DNA of 64,000 nucleotides from Meandrina meandrites (taxonomy: Eukaryota; Cnidaria; Anthozoa; Scleractinia; Meandrinidae): contig OY855912.1 in assembly GCA_963693305.1 (NCBI GenBank), positions 3,412,001-3,476,000 of the forward strand. The letters run 5' to 3'. Both the position numbers and the translations under genes were made by a program. Each line of letters starts with the position of its first letter. Positions within the stretch are counted from its first letter, which is position 1. Below, piece after piece: positions 11,831-26,000 of this stretch. A model generated the notes under the pieces. It had not been told where the DNA came from. It searched no databases and saw only the letters and a program-made list of their open reading frames with translations.

Positions 11831-13817
11831 CGCGCTGAATATTCAATTTCTTTTCTCATAACTAATTAAAGGACACCGATCGAAGGAAATAAAAAGAAAA
11901 TCATACAAATGTAGCTTGAATCGGTTTATGGACTTCCTTGGATCTCTAACGATGTACTGTAGCAGGAGTCGCGAATAAACTACAAAAACACAGAAAGATA
12001 AATATAAATATACGGCAAACAATATTTTCATTCAATTCCGTTAAAAAAAACAGCTTGTACTACTGACCAACCAAATATAGATAATCAATAAAACATAGAA
12101 TAAACATTTGTTTTAGAAGAAATGACGATAGATGAAGGTGCTTACCTTAACGAGAAGAACTGCAGTTTACACTCGAAGAGCATCAGTTTTCTGTGTATCG
12201 TATATTGTTTTTTTTACATGACAAAAGAGTCGCTCAAACACAAATGTGTTATCAGACGAAGCTAACCAGATGTTCCACTTAATATAGGCATTTTAAACAT
12301 AATTTGAATCGCCTCCGGTTAAAAGGTGCAACCATATATATTGAGAATTGACTTTAGTTATTAAAGAAGAGAATTGTCATTCTACCTTAACCCTTTAAGT
12401 CCCAAGAGTGACCAACGTCAAACTTCTCCTCACAATAGCAATACTTTATCAAGAGAAGTTATGAGAATCCATAAAAATGATCACCAAGGTGAAATTGCTT
12501 TGATCTTTTAACAGATTCTCCCAAATTATGCTATTAGAAAATGTATTGAGATCAGACAGAAGAATTGGTATATTTGGGACTTGAAGGGTTAAAAAGCTCA
12601 AAAAAGTTTCTCCGTTGTAATTTTTTTTAAATTTCTTCACTCGGACAGGTCACAAACCTTTTAAGATAGTCGCAGGAATGTTTCATTTGGCGCCGTATTC
12701 AGATCGGAAAAGGTGGTGGGGGGGGGGGGGGGGGATCTTGCCGCACGGACGTAAAATAGAAGTAGTAGTACAGTATAGTGGTGCATGTTTGAATCCTTTT
12801 CTTGGGCATCAATCTACTTAAGTAAAACAAATACGGTACAAACTCAATGAAAACCAGCCTCGAAAATTTAATTACGTCTTTCGTTTTGAGATAGCTTTAT
12901 ATTTCATTTCTCTCTCACGCACACAAATGAGCGCCCCCCCGAATAAGCACCGCCCCAAATAAGCGCCGAAACCGATCGAAACACGACAAATTTAAAGAGC
13001 GGCGCGGCGCTCAATCGAGTGAATACGGTACCTTAGTTTGGGCCACCGAGTTTTCGTTTGCCTAGAATCCCGGGCGTGCTTACAATTAGCATTGTGCATC
13101 AGAGGAGAAAGATAGAGAGTTGCGATAAACAGTCAAGTTGAACGAACAGACTGTCGGTGCTTCTTGCTTATCCAAGCGAGTGACTGCCACACGCTTCCGT
13201 GCCTTCAGAAATCCCTAAAAGAAAAAGAAGACTGCTATCAGACTACCTTTAAAGAATCTATTCCGAAAAGGAAAGTGTGTAGTTGTCGTTGTTTTGTTTT
13301 TAAGATTACGATTTTTTTCATTGAAGTCAATAACAAATAAAAAAAACAATAATGGTTAATTGACGTTATTGTTTTGTCCATCCTGTTACTACTTATTGTA
13401 AGTTTACATGATTATTCAATGGGTAAGCTCGCCTAACGAAATCGGTTTTATTAGACATTGTTTATGCGGTAGTGAGTTTGCTAAAAAGTTGAATCAACTT
13501 AACTATTGATCAAAACAATCTAGAAAAAAACTGAATCAGCCCAGAACATGAGTAATGTTGAATATTAATTTTAGTACACAATGGAATATATATCTGAAAC
13601 TATTTTTGCGTAATTAAGGTCGGGTTGTAATTCCTTAAGAATCTTCCAGCGGCCTAAGTGTTGCTCGTAAAGCTTTGTCCATTTAATTCTGTCAAAGGAA
13701 ATAAGCCTTTTATCTTTTTAATTTAAACTCTATGGATTAATAACATATCTTGGACTGTTTTAATTAACTCCACAGGCCGGAAGGAGAAAATGAAAAATCG
13801 TTCCCTGGGACTTGGTC
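11831..13817. other. Intergenic stretch without a recognised gene
   Basis: AT-rich, with a 17-base G-run at 12718-12734. Nothing resembling an exon or RNA gene was seen. Confidence 0.4.
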
Positions 13818-15090
13818 CTACAGTGATTGGTCGGGGTGGGTGGTTATGTTAGCAAACTCTATGCCCTGAGGCTCCGGCGTAGGATGAACACGGGATGGCA
13901 ATGACCCACTGCAACATATCATTTTCTTGATCTTCTCCCTGAATTGTTGGTTCAAAAGAGCGTATACAAACGGGTTGACAGCAGAATTAAACAAGACCAT
14001 TGCATCAGAAATGGCGACTAGGACGGGTCCCATGTTGTAAGATGTAACATAGAGAACTGAACAAGTGCCACAAGTGATTCCAAATATAAAAGTGACAGCT
14101 ACAACCATCAAAGTGACGCGTTTCCGCACCCTCATGATACTCTGTGGAGACACAACAAAGGAAATTAACAAATCCTAGCTAGCTGATTTCTCAGTACGAC
14201 AGGACTGTCAATAACTATCCCTTAAAGTGTCTTAACCCTAGAAAACCTACCTGGTAACAGATCTTACCCGATGGAACCTGTTAAATATCCAAACAAAACT
14301 AAACCGCTGATATTTTGTTAGTCAGTCAGTCAGTCAGTCAGTCAGTCAGTCAGTCAGTCAGTCAGTCAGTCAGTCAGTCAGTCAGTCAGTCAGTCAGTCA
14401 GTCAGTCAGTCAGTCAGTCAGTTGGCCAAGGTTATTAGCTAAGGATTTGTTTTGGGTTTAGCACACTTTATTTTTGTCAGTTTTCTTTTTGTTACTATTT
14501 TGTTGTTGTTTCCCAGTACATAAAAGTTGTAAGGTGATTATCGAGTGATATCGGCCAAGAAAAGTTACTACTTGTCTGTAGGTGCAGTTGTCGGAAGGGC
14601 TAAACGTAACTTTTAGGGTTTTCCCCGCACTTACTCTTTGCTGGTTTGTGAGTTGATCGTCGTCTTTACGTTTGAACCACAAAGTGTACACGGCTCTGGA
14701 GTACATCCCAACCATGAGTAATAAGGAAAGAAATACCATCACCGACCAAGTCAAAGTAAAAGCCTTGGCCATCCACTGCTCAGGCCATATATATCCGCAA
14801 AAGTTGCTGTTCACGTTTGCGACCAGGAACGTCGGGGTATTGAGTATTATTGAGAAGATCCAAGAACCAGGAATGATAATCTGAAATTCAAACGTTAACA
14901 TCTCGTAGAACTGCTGATTTGCACCAGTTTAAAGTTCCTTTGTAAAGATTTCTTATAGGATGCATTCTTGGGGATACAGTTACGTTTATGCAGTCAGAAT
15001 TGAATGTTGTATTGCCCAAAAGCTCTAGATCCATCACAGATGTATACCTACCATGTAGAAAAATACTTCATAAATTATTATTACTATTAC

Positions 15091-15142
<52 letters not shown>

Positions 15143-16633
15143 GTAATGAGCAATATTAAGCAATAATGCTTTGAAGGGGCTTTGTCACGGGTTTTAAGTC
15201 ATTTTTGAAGAGCCAAAATTTATATTTGTGGCTTTGGAAACCTATAAATAATAGGCCAATTGATATATTGGAGCACTGAAACTGTTAACAAGTGCTTTAA
15301 GCTTTTTGGCTTGGATAGAAATGGATTGCAACTTGAAAAATAAGGCTAAACTTTTCAAGTTGCAAATTAAGGTCATTCCTTCCTTTAGATACAAAGTCCG
15401 CGAAATCTCCGTGACGTGGCTCCTTTAAAAGCTGAATCATTAACATCGTACCCAAACAGACGCATCTATAGAATAGGGCGTAAGAACTTTTGCACGTCAG
15501 AAACAATTAACACTGTCGTGTTTCTAAAGATCAAATGAAATAAATCTCATATGTATTAATCAAGATTTTTTGTTTTCTGTTTTTCATCGGAACTTTACCT
15601 TTAGTTTACGCTTGGTAAGTTTTCCTTTGTTACCATGAGGATACATTACTGCATAATATCGTTCAGTGGCGATTGCAACCAAAGTGACAATCGAGGAAGC
15701 TGATCCAACCCAGGCGACAGTTCCACCTGTCAACACTTTGCATAAAACTGTACCAGTCATTCCCTCTGAATGGCTTAATTTGAGATTCATAATAACTTTT
15801 GGTGCGATAAACGTCGCGAAAACAATATCTGCAACAGCCAGGTTTACAAGTAGAAAGTTCATGGGAATCCTATGGTATGGAAAGTAACACCGGCAGCAAT
15901 TAATTCACTCGAGCTTAGAAGTATAACAGCGCACTGGGAAAAGTTTTACTCGTCATGCGCATAAGTGAAAAGCCCCCGTCGGTGAAAGAACATCTTAGAA
16001 ATATCTAGATTCAAAACTAGAGCAGTTACACGAACCCTTTGTACTTGTCATCTGCCTCGTTCCCAGACGCCTCTCACGCCTCTAACGCTTTGTTCGCCTG
16101 AGGAGGAGGCAGACTTGTCAGCACAATATCATTGTAACGGGAAAATTGGTTAAAGCCCGATATATTACTCATTTGCATTATGAACTGGTGTTGTGTTTTT
16201 CTCCATACTGCTGTGTTGTAGTTTCTTGTTAAATTCATTAGACTATCTTCTCGGAGAAAATAACTGAAAAACCGAAGGAGAAGTGCGTCAACACTTGATC
16301 AACTTGAACGTTTCTCTCAAAACTCTCAAGTCAGTCCAGTCAGGCAAAAGGATAATAAAGTACAATTTATGTTACAAACAAATTAATTCTCACCAATCAG
16401 TATTTGTCACGAAATATCACGCCTTGCAATTTTGTCTTTCGCAGTCCAAAAGACGTGTTCGCAAATTCAACATAATTTTGATAATATATATATATATATC
16501 CATGTGTACTCACGACCTACCTCATATCTCGATTTTTCTTTATGATCGCACAGACGAGGGAGTTTCCCACGATATCCACAATGACAAGGAAGGAAACCAC
16601 CGTTGTTATGGCAATATCAGCCGATTCAGACAT
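13818..16633 (-). CDS. Rhodopsin-like GPCR, gene 3, four exons
   Basis: Exons on the - strand are 16633-16521 (113 nt), 15869-15599 (271 nt), 14880-14635 (246 nt) and 14141-13818 (324 nt with stop). The first two match gene 1 in length and all introns match in phase; the predicted protein has 317 residues. Seen: a very short N-terminus, DIVGNSLVC in TM1, NFLLVNLAVADIVF in TM2, Cys before TM3, ERYYAVMYP, SWIFS in TM4, a loop-2 Cys (NFCGYIWPEQW), NPFVYALLNQQFR in TM7 and a CysCys pair after helix 8. TM6 reads FGITCGTC: both the switch tryptophan and the proline of CWxP are absent, which is unusual for a class A receptor. Like the other copies it has ERY instead of DRY. No disruption was found, so it looks functional. 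The ligand is unknown. Confidence 0.9.
14321..14422. repeat. (GTCA)n microsatellite in GPCR gene 3 intron 3
   Basis: About 25 uninterrupted GTCA units lie between exons 3 and 4. The length is likely to vary between individuals. Confidence 0.95.
15072..15142. repeat. (ATT)n microsatellite in GPCR gene 3 intron 2
   Basis: About 20 ATT units, slightly interrupted at the left end. Confidence 0.9.
15175..15420 (-). repeat. Dispersed repeat, second copy at 54590-54830 (opposite strand)
   Basis: Both copies share, in inverse order, a small hairpin (AACTTGAAAA..CTTTTCAAGTT), the stretch GTTAACA..TGCTTT and a segment reading CGTGACAAA..CCTTTTAAAGTC on the other copy. Non-coding. In this copy it fills part of intron 2 of GPCR gene 3. 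Confidence 0.5.
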
Positions 16634-19600
16634 GACAGAAGAATGTGTTATTGTCGTGACCTTAATAAAATAAAAGAAACATGCGTGTAGCCTTGATAAT
16701 TGCTAATCGCTAATAGCTTTTTCCTTTAGGACGTCAAAATTGTCCCATCGGTTTGCTAAGAGTGTTCAGTTACAATAGTCTGGGTGTCATACTGTTTGTT
16801 TTAAAATACCTAATTTCTGTTGTGTTTAATTTGTTCCTGAACTCGGCAAAGAGTTCCTTTTGTAGGTTTTTAGACGGACTGAATGCGGGTAAAATGTATA
16901 TTTCACGACGTCGCAGAAAAATACCCCGTTCTGTTTTATATTCCCTGTTTCAACATATGCAGTACGGATAAAACAATATAGATGAAGCCTGACACGTATT
17001 CTTAGGACATTTCACAGTGCAAGTAAAAGCTTTTCTCTGTAATATTAATGAAATTAAATATAAAAAACAAATAATGTAACGACTAACTTCATTTCTCGGG
17101 AGTTCAGTTAGGTGCGCTATATTCGATCACCAAAATTGTGACGTATTGGCCAGACATATTCGGCTAATCTCTGTTTTGCTGACGCCAAGTAAGTTAAACG
17201 CGAATGCGAAGCGCAGTGGTGCAAAATAAAGAACATGGCGTGAATCAAACGTTATATTAAATTTCTTGGTGAAGGAAATTAAAGCGCATGAAGAAACGTA
17301 AACACTTTGTATGTGATAGCGATCACTCGCTAAGCATTATAAGGAAAGGTTTATTGCTGTCTCCTTACTGCTATAATATGATATATGTCACAATACTTTT
17401 AATTTCATTATCGCTGGAACTGCAAATTTTACCAGTTAAGTTCCAAAAATCACCAGAACAGTACTAATCCACAAAAGAGAACTCGTTGTTACATGCTAAT
17501 CAGTCATGTTGGAAATTAAATTTGAAGCTGAATCCACAGGATATAAAAAGAAGTCCGGAAAGAAAGTTTTTACAGTTCTCGGAACGTACCTTAACAACTT
17601 AAAATGACAGTGTAGAATAGATGTTGCTTGTAAAACCAAGATAGGTTCCCAAAACAGTAGACAAGTAAACGAGCGACGGTATATGTGATGTTTTCGATTG
17701 GCGCAAGTGTCATTTAACGCCGGATGCCTTTTTGGTGAGACATAATTAAATGAAGCATGTGCTCAATGTATACGACGTGGAAATATTTATTTTGGACACT
17801 TTGCCGATCAATGCATACAGAGCTTTTAGTATTGAACGTTTGGGGCACCATTTTTACAATCGACGTTTCTTCTTATTGACTGTCAGCTGCACATTGTGCT
17901 TTAATGCTTGGGTTGGGCTTGAAGGTTGTAGCCAACCCATATCGTTCTTTCCGATATAAACCATAGCCATTGGCCATCTATTAGCCTCATCAGAATGGCG
18001 ATGTTCAATCCATCAAAAGAAGACTGCAAAACAGCCGTAGTTTTTGCGAACACGCTCGAGCGGTCTTCGAATCGAAAGGACCCAATGTCAAAACGGAGTG
18101 TGAGACTGGGGAGAGACGCTAAAAAATACGGCTGTCGGCATTCAGTTCCATACACTGAATTCGTTTCGAATTTCCCGTTCGCCCAGCAACGGAAAATCCC
18201 CATTGGTCAATTCTGACGTTGCCTGTCAACAAAATTTTCTTCGCACCTCGCCAAACGATATTCGACGCCGCATCAATTTGACAGCAGAACATGTTCTTCA
18301 CGGGAACGAAATGGGAGAAGTTGATTTGGATGTGCTTGCGAAAGAGTTAGGCTTTGCTCTAAAACCAGACCAACTGGCAGTTGCCGTTTTGTATTGGATT
18401 TGGTCCTCCAATTTATTTTGCTTCTCACTTGTATAGAAAGGGCACTTTATGCTATCAGCTGTATTATTAGGAGGCGTTTGGACTGTCGCCTAGCAAATGT
18501 CTTATAAAGAGGCCATAGGTCTGCATGGTTTCCCGTTAGCAGATTTTGACACCTCTGTATTAAATTTATGTATTGCTGTTGCTGTTAGTCTTAGCTCTTT
18601 CATACTTGCAAGATATGTTTTAAGCTCTCAAAGTGTTCGCTCTGGAAGGACAAGGATTCTATATTTGTAACGCCGGGCCCGGCTGTTTATAGTGTTGCAA
18701 GGTGTGTTGATTTTTATCATGGATGACATATTTATTTTTGTCCAGTTTAACCAGAGAGGGCGTATATTTTTCTGAGAAAGCTAAAGCCTTGTTTTCGAGA
18801 GACGTTATGTGTCGTTAAGTTTATGTTTCTTGCATAAATTTGATCGAGCCTTTAGTCCTTTGATCTCGATGTTTAGTTTTTTACCTCCCTTGCTCGTTGT
18901 GTGACATTCTTGCACCACAGAGTCAGTTGATGTAGATATACTGTATATCTACCACACGCAAGTCTGTTGACTTTTTGGCGAGTGTTTTAGCGACGTATCG
19001 TTTGATTTAAGATCGACGGATTATAACATTAAACGCAGTACTTTCAAGACTCGATCAAAAATACTCAAGTTCGTACGTGCACAACGTGTAAACAAACCAC
19101 AACAATAACAATGGCTCTTTCGCGGAAGATTTTTTCTCAAGGGTTCAAATTTAAAATATGGGTGGAGCTGTCAAGAAATTTTTGACAACTCGACGACATT
19201 ATTTGGCCCCTTAGTTGGAACGAAATCGTTGTATGGAATGCCGACAGTCGTATTTTCCTCGCCTCACACACCCTACGGGCGTGTGAGGCTCGGGTGACGA
19301 TCGGCGCTTCGCGCCTCAACGATCAGCGCTTCGCGTCCTCATTGGGATACGCGAATGTTCAGTGATTTTAGAGGAAAAACGAATGTTTTGCAGTCTACAT
19401 CAAAAGTGACAGCTGCCCTATTCTACACCAGACTAAGAATATACCAGACTGAATGCTACAGAGAAGCTTACAGCATTTCAGCGATTATAAAAACTTTTCT
19501 TATAAATCAACGGCTCGAATATTTTTCAATCTTTTCAACAGGATCCTAAAAAGAAAACGCAACAAAATTTATGTGCGGCTTCATAATGTTCATGGAACTT

Positions 19601-19790
19601 AATATTGCAGTTTATTGCTAGTTTTAGCGGTCTTAATTCGCATTTGAAGTTCACTGTCCTTGTAAACTTTCGGGGCTTTCGAGAAGCGCGGGCCAGGGCA
19701 GAATGTGTAGCGCCATTAGCCTGGAGACAAGACACATGCTGTGTACAGTCTTAACAGGAGATCTTGACACCTTTTAGGATGACAAATCGT
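16634..19790. other. Intergenic stretch, no confident gene
   Basis: The longest frame of any interest is 18203-18436 (+), whose end (LAKELGFALKPDQLAVA) faintly recalls the start of DEAD/RecQ-like helicase domains in repeats, but it stops before any Walker motif. Short hairpins occur at 18932-18952 (GTAGATATAC arms) and around 19262-19290 (CTCACAC..GTGTGAG). Confidence 0.35.
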
Positions 19791-20058
19791 GGCTACAGAT
19801 TTTTTTACGTTTAACTTCATTGACGAGTAACGATTAATTTTTTTAATTTCTACACCTAACGACAAAAGTTTGGTCATTTAACGGCTAGGAGTTTACCGCA
19901 TTGAGACCCTCTTATGTTTTCCGAGCACGAGAATCGATTTCGCTTCTCGCCAAAAATAAACACATAAGGTTTACAGTTTTTTCTTAAACTGGGTATTGTT
20001 AAAACAATACCCATCTATGTATGGATAGTCTTAAAAGGTGTGGTCATTCATTTCTACA

Positions 20059-23000
20059 TCAGAATTTTGTGCGATCGTAATACGGTAGAATAGGCATATA
20101 CTTAGCAAATTTAAAGTAACTGAGGCGTTTGAGACCAAATGGTAGATCATAAACATCCATGGAAGCTGTTTGATACTGACTGTCACTGTCATCTGCTGGT
20201 GGATGGTACATCCACGCCTTGATCCCGCGCTCCTCAACAGTACCAGGGATGGTGTTGTCCAGGATCAGTGCCACTAAACATCCCACCGCCATGGTTGTTG
20301 TCAGCAGTACAGTCACTACCTGGTCAATTTCTGTAACACCTATAAAGAAGATTAAAGCGGTAATACAGGTTGCAGCTTGATTACAGAGCCAACAACGTAT
20401 TGATGGTATGAAAAAGTGTGTGTTACTGGAGCTAACAAAATCGTTTAGGTGTTCATTAACTTTAGTCTTCAACAATGTCTTTAAGATGGAATGAAGCATC
20501 AATAAAACGTTTTCGAAGCATCTGCTCTATCATGTTAGGAATAAGATTGCGAAAAACATTTGCAACTGCAAGAGAGAAAAATTAAATTAATCCAATCTAA
20601 GAGCAAAGGATAGAAACTGACGATATTAAGTTTGCAGGGTGATCAAATAATTCTACTTGAATTAAAGTTTGTACTCGCAGAAAACCGTTTTAAGACTCGT
20701 TGTAACTAAAAGGCGGTTTTTAATTGGTATACAACACAAACTAATGATTTCTTTAAGGAAATAATTCGTAGCCAGGAATATAACCGCAGCGTGCAAAAAA
20801 ACGTTTGGCCCACATGTACAGCATAGATCTCCAGACGCGAACATTTGAACGAGTTGATCCAAACAGGTTTTACGCAAAGAAAGGCAAGTCACAAAAGCTA
20901 AAATCAAAATTCCGTTGTCCTGGATAACTAACGTATGGTCATCTGAAATAAACCCCACCTGTGTCAATCGCGTTTGGATGTTGTGCCATGTAGTGCGGAA
21001 CGGCCAATGCAAACACAATAGAAAATCCAACAATGAACAAGTTTCTGGAGGAATTCATATCAGCAAACTGCAGATTGGAGATTCCAACAGAGGTGATCAT
21101 TCCAAACATGACCATGAAAACTCCTCCAATTATTGGTTCCGGGATTGTTACAAATAAGGCGCCAAATTTACCCAGAACACCAAATACCATCATTACCAGC
21201 CCAGCATACTGGATAACGCGACGGCTTCCAACCTAATACGAAAAAGGTGGGTGGGAGCACACATAAGATGCTTACCATGGAGAATTCTTCAAATGGCTAA
21301 CAAGTGAGAGATTAGTTTTATATATAATTTTGTATGATGCTTCGCATAATTATTCACATTCGGATGCGTTTTAGCTAAACTGAACACTTCTTCGCCTTTC
21401 ATGTCTACAGTGGTTATAAATATAAACATAGTTGGTCGTCATTTGGTTCTCGTCGTTTATCTTGTTGTTGTTGTTGTCTTGGATTCTTATGGCTTACTCA
21501 TGATTTGCCTTGGAACCTGACTGGGTGAGGGCGCGGCTGTCCGGCAATCGAGATAACAATGCCTCAAAATATCGACCTGGAAGACAGCGGCTCGAAATCG
21601 TCTTCTGTCCTTGACTAATAACCGATTCACACCAAAGCTTAAACACGTTTAAAGGTTGTATAGTTAAACACGGTTTAAAATTGTTTACTTGATAGAGGTT
21701 GCTAGCTGAAGAGTCGACTTCAAATTTAACACCTTATATATAACCCGAAGACGTTCATGGTGTTTGATTGTGTCTGAGCCTTTCTCCTGCGTTTTTAACC
21801 CTAAGTCGTGTATTGCAACCAATACTCCTAAATCTGCAAAAATGTAGAAAACCATGAAATTGGTTTTAACCTTGGTGATACCGATTGCCCCAATGTTTTC
21901 GCCGTAAGAGGTTGTATCAATTCCGCAACCAAAAGCTCCCGCCAAAAGACATCCGACACCCTCGGCTCCGATTCCACGGTTCATTGCATGTCTTGGGGGT
22001 GGAGGAGCTCCAGACATTCTTGCGCAGGCGTAGTAATCGCCCACAGACTCTAATATTGACGCCAACAACCCGCAAAGCATCCCAAACGTCCCTGCGAAAC
22101 TAACCGTTGGCGTTCCCCACTGACCTGTAGATGATCATAAGTAAACAGTCATAACGAGTTAGAACGTCAAAACTGCTGAATAAGAGAAACCGGTAACAAC
22201 GGAAGTTATGTAACGCTTCTCTTCACCTGGGTATGGTACTCTAAACCATTTGGCTTCTTTCAAAACTTCAATTCTGACGTCAGTTCTTGCCTTGTACTGG
22301 GGATCACTGGGATCTGATGGAAACCCCCCCGCAGCAGTGACTATAGCACAGATCATCCACGCTACCAAGATTGCCAGAATAACCTGTTGAATATCATACC
22401 ACCACTTTATAAAGAACGTTCAGTATTTTGTCTTAATCAATCGTTGTACACTTACAGGGATGTGCAGTAACAATAAGAAGTATATAGCAATCGCCAATTC
22501 AGATTTCTATCGTCAAGACAGAAAACATTTAAAACTACTGATTTCGAAGCACTTCGCCGCTAGCCACGTTTAATTGATTTCTGCTATGTTTCTAACAAAG
22601 CACAGGAAATTGATGGTTTTCTCCTTTTTCAATAGCACAACAAAGAAATCCCGGAAATTCACAAAGAGGCGAGAGTGGTCCATTAATACACTAATTGAAT
22701 TTTGCGATCGACAGAAATAATTATTGGTTTAATTGCTATAATCTTCACTTTGCAGCTTTTAATCGAAGAACAATGGCCGCCTATTGTCTTACCCAGACCC
22801 ATTAAGGCGGGGGTTCACCTGAAGCCCGTTTTTACACCGCTTAACTTGGGTTTAATGCGAATATCTCGCTCCCATGTCAAGCATTCCCAAAACCCTCCGC
22901 TCATCCCACAAAGCTATGTTTAGCTTGTGTTTTGTAAATTTTTTGGGGATTTTTGGGGATGTTTGGGAAGAGATAGTTTTTCTCAAAGGAATAGTAAAAT

Positions 23001-26000
23001 TTGGAGAAATAAGAAATATTAAAGATTTAATGTGATTTTAAAATTAGAATTTGAAGTTAAAAATTAGTAGATGGACACCCAAATAGTCCCCTGACAACCT
23101 GGGATGCTCTTGCGTTGGGGTCAACTGTCTGGTGGTGTTCCAAAAATAATTTTCTTTCCTCTATCCCTTCTCTAAACCTCTTAAAATTTCCCTCAAATTC
23201 AGGTAAAACCCCGCCTTAACTAGAGGTTTTGCGAAGTAACATTATCGATATTAGTGTGCTTAGTTCGTTGACAGATTGATGTAACATTAAACATTCAAAC
23301 AAACTCACTGGAAATGATGTGAACAAAGGGTAGCGACAGATATAGAACCCTCGTTCTTTACTGTAAGCAGGCATTGGAATCTCATACTTGTTCAGGAATT
23401 GTGAAAACAGCACCAACAACGCAATAGTTCTATAATAAAAATACGTCATAGACAATGTTAATAAAAAATATAGGATAAGTACTGCATAACACCAGAGAAA
23501 CTGATAAGTTATTAATATCATTTGTGATTGGGTGTTGGTAGTAGGCAATACTGCCGGTACACCAAATTCCCCTGAGATACTGCTCTTTAAATGAGCATTT
23601 GAAAGTGACTCCACGGGGCAAATAAAATCTTGACCCCGTGCATGGGATTTCATCCCACGACCTCCGGATTAGATCTTCCCATTGTTTACTGACTGTGCTA
23701 CGAGGCCAGACGGGAGAAGGTCATATCTTACATCTGTTTCACTTTATACATACCGCGATTCACTATCTTAATTTTTCCGACCTATTCCCATCTGGTCTCC
23801 TAGCGCAGTCGGTAGAGCGTCGGTAGAGTGTCAAAAAAAAAATCCCGCGATTATTGTGATGTTTTTGGATCGTAGATCGAAGAAATGTTAAATTCGAATT
23901 TCGTCATTCAGGCGTGAATGCTAAGATTTAATTGACCCAGCTGATCCTCAAAGCCAGCGCAAGAATTGCTGATGTCAAGCAATCACCACCACCACCATTA
24001 TCATCCTCATCATCATTTGCTCAGTATGTGTTTTATATACCTTTTTCAGAAGACTATTAACCGCTAGAAATACTTACATCATTGAAATTATCCAGTGTGT
24101 GCCTAAAGAAAACGGAAAAAATGTAATTTATCTGATAAAAATGGAGCTTTCAATTTTTAAATGAAAAATGATTATATTTACCAGCACTCTTCGCTGCTAC
24201 GTCAAACAGTGAAATGCCCATCAAGGTAATCGTTGGAGCAATGGTAAGAGGTCCAATAAAACGAAGAAAAAATCCTATCACACCAGTAAGAGAGACTGTA
24301 ATTTGAACCAACGATGTCATCATTACGGCACCTTGCATCTAGAAAAATGAGAAAAATAGATGATCGTGGGTTTCGAATTTTACGCAGTTTTCGTAAGGGC
24401 TGTTATGCTTAAGACGTGGTACTAAAGCGGCAAATGAATAATCGTTTAGCTCATGGGTAAGTTACGATAAGGCGTGATATGAAAGCGTCAATGGAATAAT
24501 CGTTTACTTCATGGGAAAGCCATGATGATTTATATGTTGCGTGGTGGGAGGACCGATTACACTGATGATTTGTGGATGGTCCCAGACGTCTCACTACATA
24601 TATGTAGCGATCGTCCTAGCGTGTCTATCTGACAGTCAACGCGCAGTTCCTTAGAATATCCACTTCACTGAACAGTGTTGTCACGCTGCTCTACTGTTTT
24701 GCGAGCGAGGCATCATTTTTGTCACTCGTTTGCTTAACGTTGATCTGTCAGACAATCCTGCGAGGCATGCCAGTTATATTTTGCTGCGACTGTAGCTTTT
24801 AAAACATGCCTATGGAATTCACATCCAAATTCAGTTCAGCCAATCTTCTTTATTTGCTTTCTTGCAAACTGGAGGGGGAATGTCCAATAATTTTTACGCC
24901 ATTTTTCTACTCCATTTACATTTATTATCGAAACAATGGGGACCATACATCGACTTACAAGTCAATTGAAACAAAGAAGCTATGAAAACATAAGCCTTCA
25001 GTGAGTATTTTAAATTTTTTCATTTTATGCGTGAAAACCAATCCGGGCGATCGGGATTTCGTTTTGAAATTTACTTGCTTGAATGGCCAATGTTTTTAAA
25101 ATTAAGTTTCCAGTCCTGTGTACGGCTGGACAGACGGATAGACTGAGTTAATTCTTTTCGAATACACTTCTAGATAAATACTTTAACTTACCTCTCTCAT
25201 GCGAATCTTCCAGATGTCATCATCATACATTAATGGTGAACTTTCAGTCGAGTTCCCAATGCCTTGGATTAAAAAACATCATTTTGTACTGAGGTGAAGA
25301 GTAATGCATTTTCAATACGCTTTAAACCTAGGGACATTTCCTTAGAGTCTTACAGTATATATCTTATTTCTGTACGCATCCCAATGGCGCTTCTTTACTA
25401 TACCTCCACACTAATCGATTAAGTTGTGAAACGTTATATGCAAAAGCTAAAAACTATACAGCAAACTGTGGGATAGTAAACGAACTGACCTTCAAGTTTT
25501 GGGCATAGAAACTTCGGCAGAGCTAAGATGGAAAGTGCTGGGGAAACAAATGCTAAAGAGCCTCCTCCTTGGACGATAGGAAGCCTGCAAACAATCAGAA
25601 ACGAACGGAAATGTAAGGAAATGAACCAGAATGAACCCTAATGGTACCGGAATGAATAGAATTGAAGCAAAAATGGTCCGAGTTGGCATCGGAATGAAAG
25701 CAAGAAAAGGGAATGAAAATGAAAATGACAGTGGAATGACTCTGGATGTACCGGCTAATTTAATTTTTTTTTTCCGGTGTTCGTCATTCCAGTTCACTCT
25801 CCTTTATTTGGGTATATTCCGGCTTATATCGGAATTAGTGAAGACTATTTCAAGCGAAGTATTGTAACGTATTATTCCCCTGGACATTAAGGGACCTATA
25901 TGGTCAGTTAAGATCTACTTTGACTATGCTAAATCAATTGAGAATTGACCCATTCACTCCCAGTGTTTCAACAAAACCGCCAAGCGCTAATCAACAACTC

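Noticed and set aside
16283..16690. 135-codon + strand frame
   Set aside because: Shadow of GPCR gene 3 exon 1 and its flank on the opposite strand.
18203..18436. N-terminus of a RecQ-like helicase
   Set aside because: Only a short LKPDQ-like resemblance, no Walker A, stops soon after.
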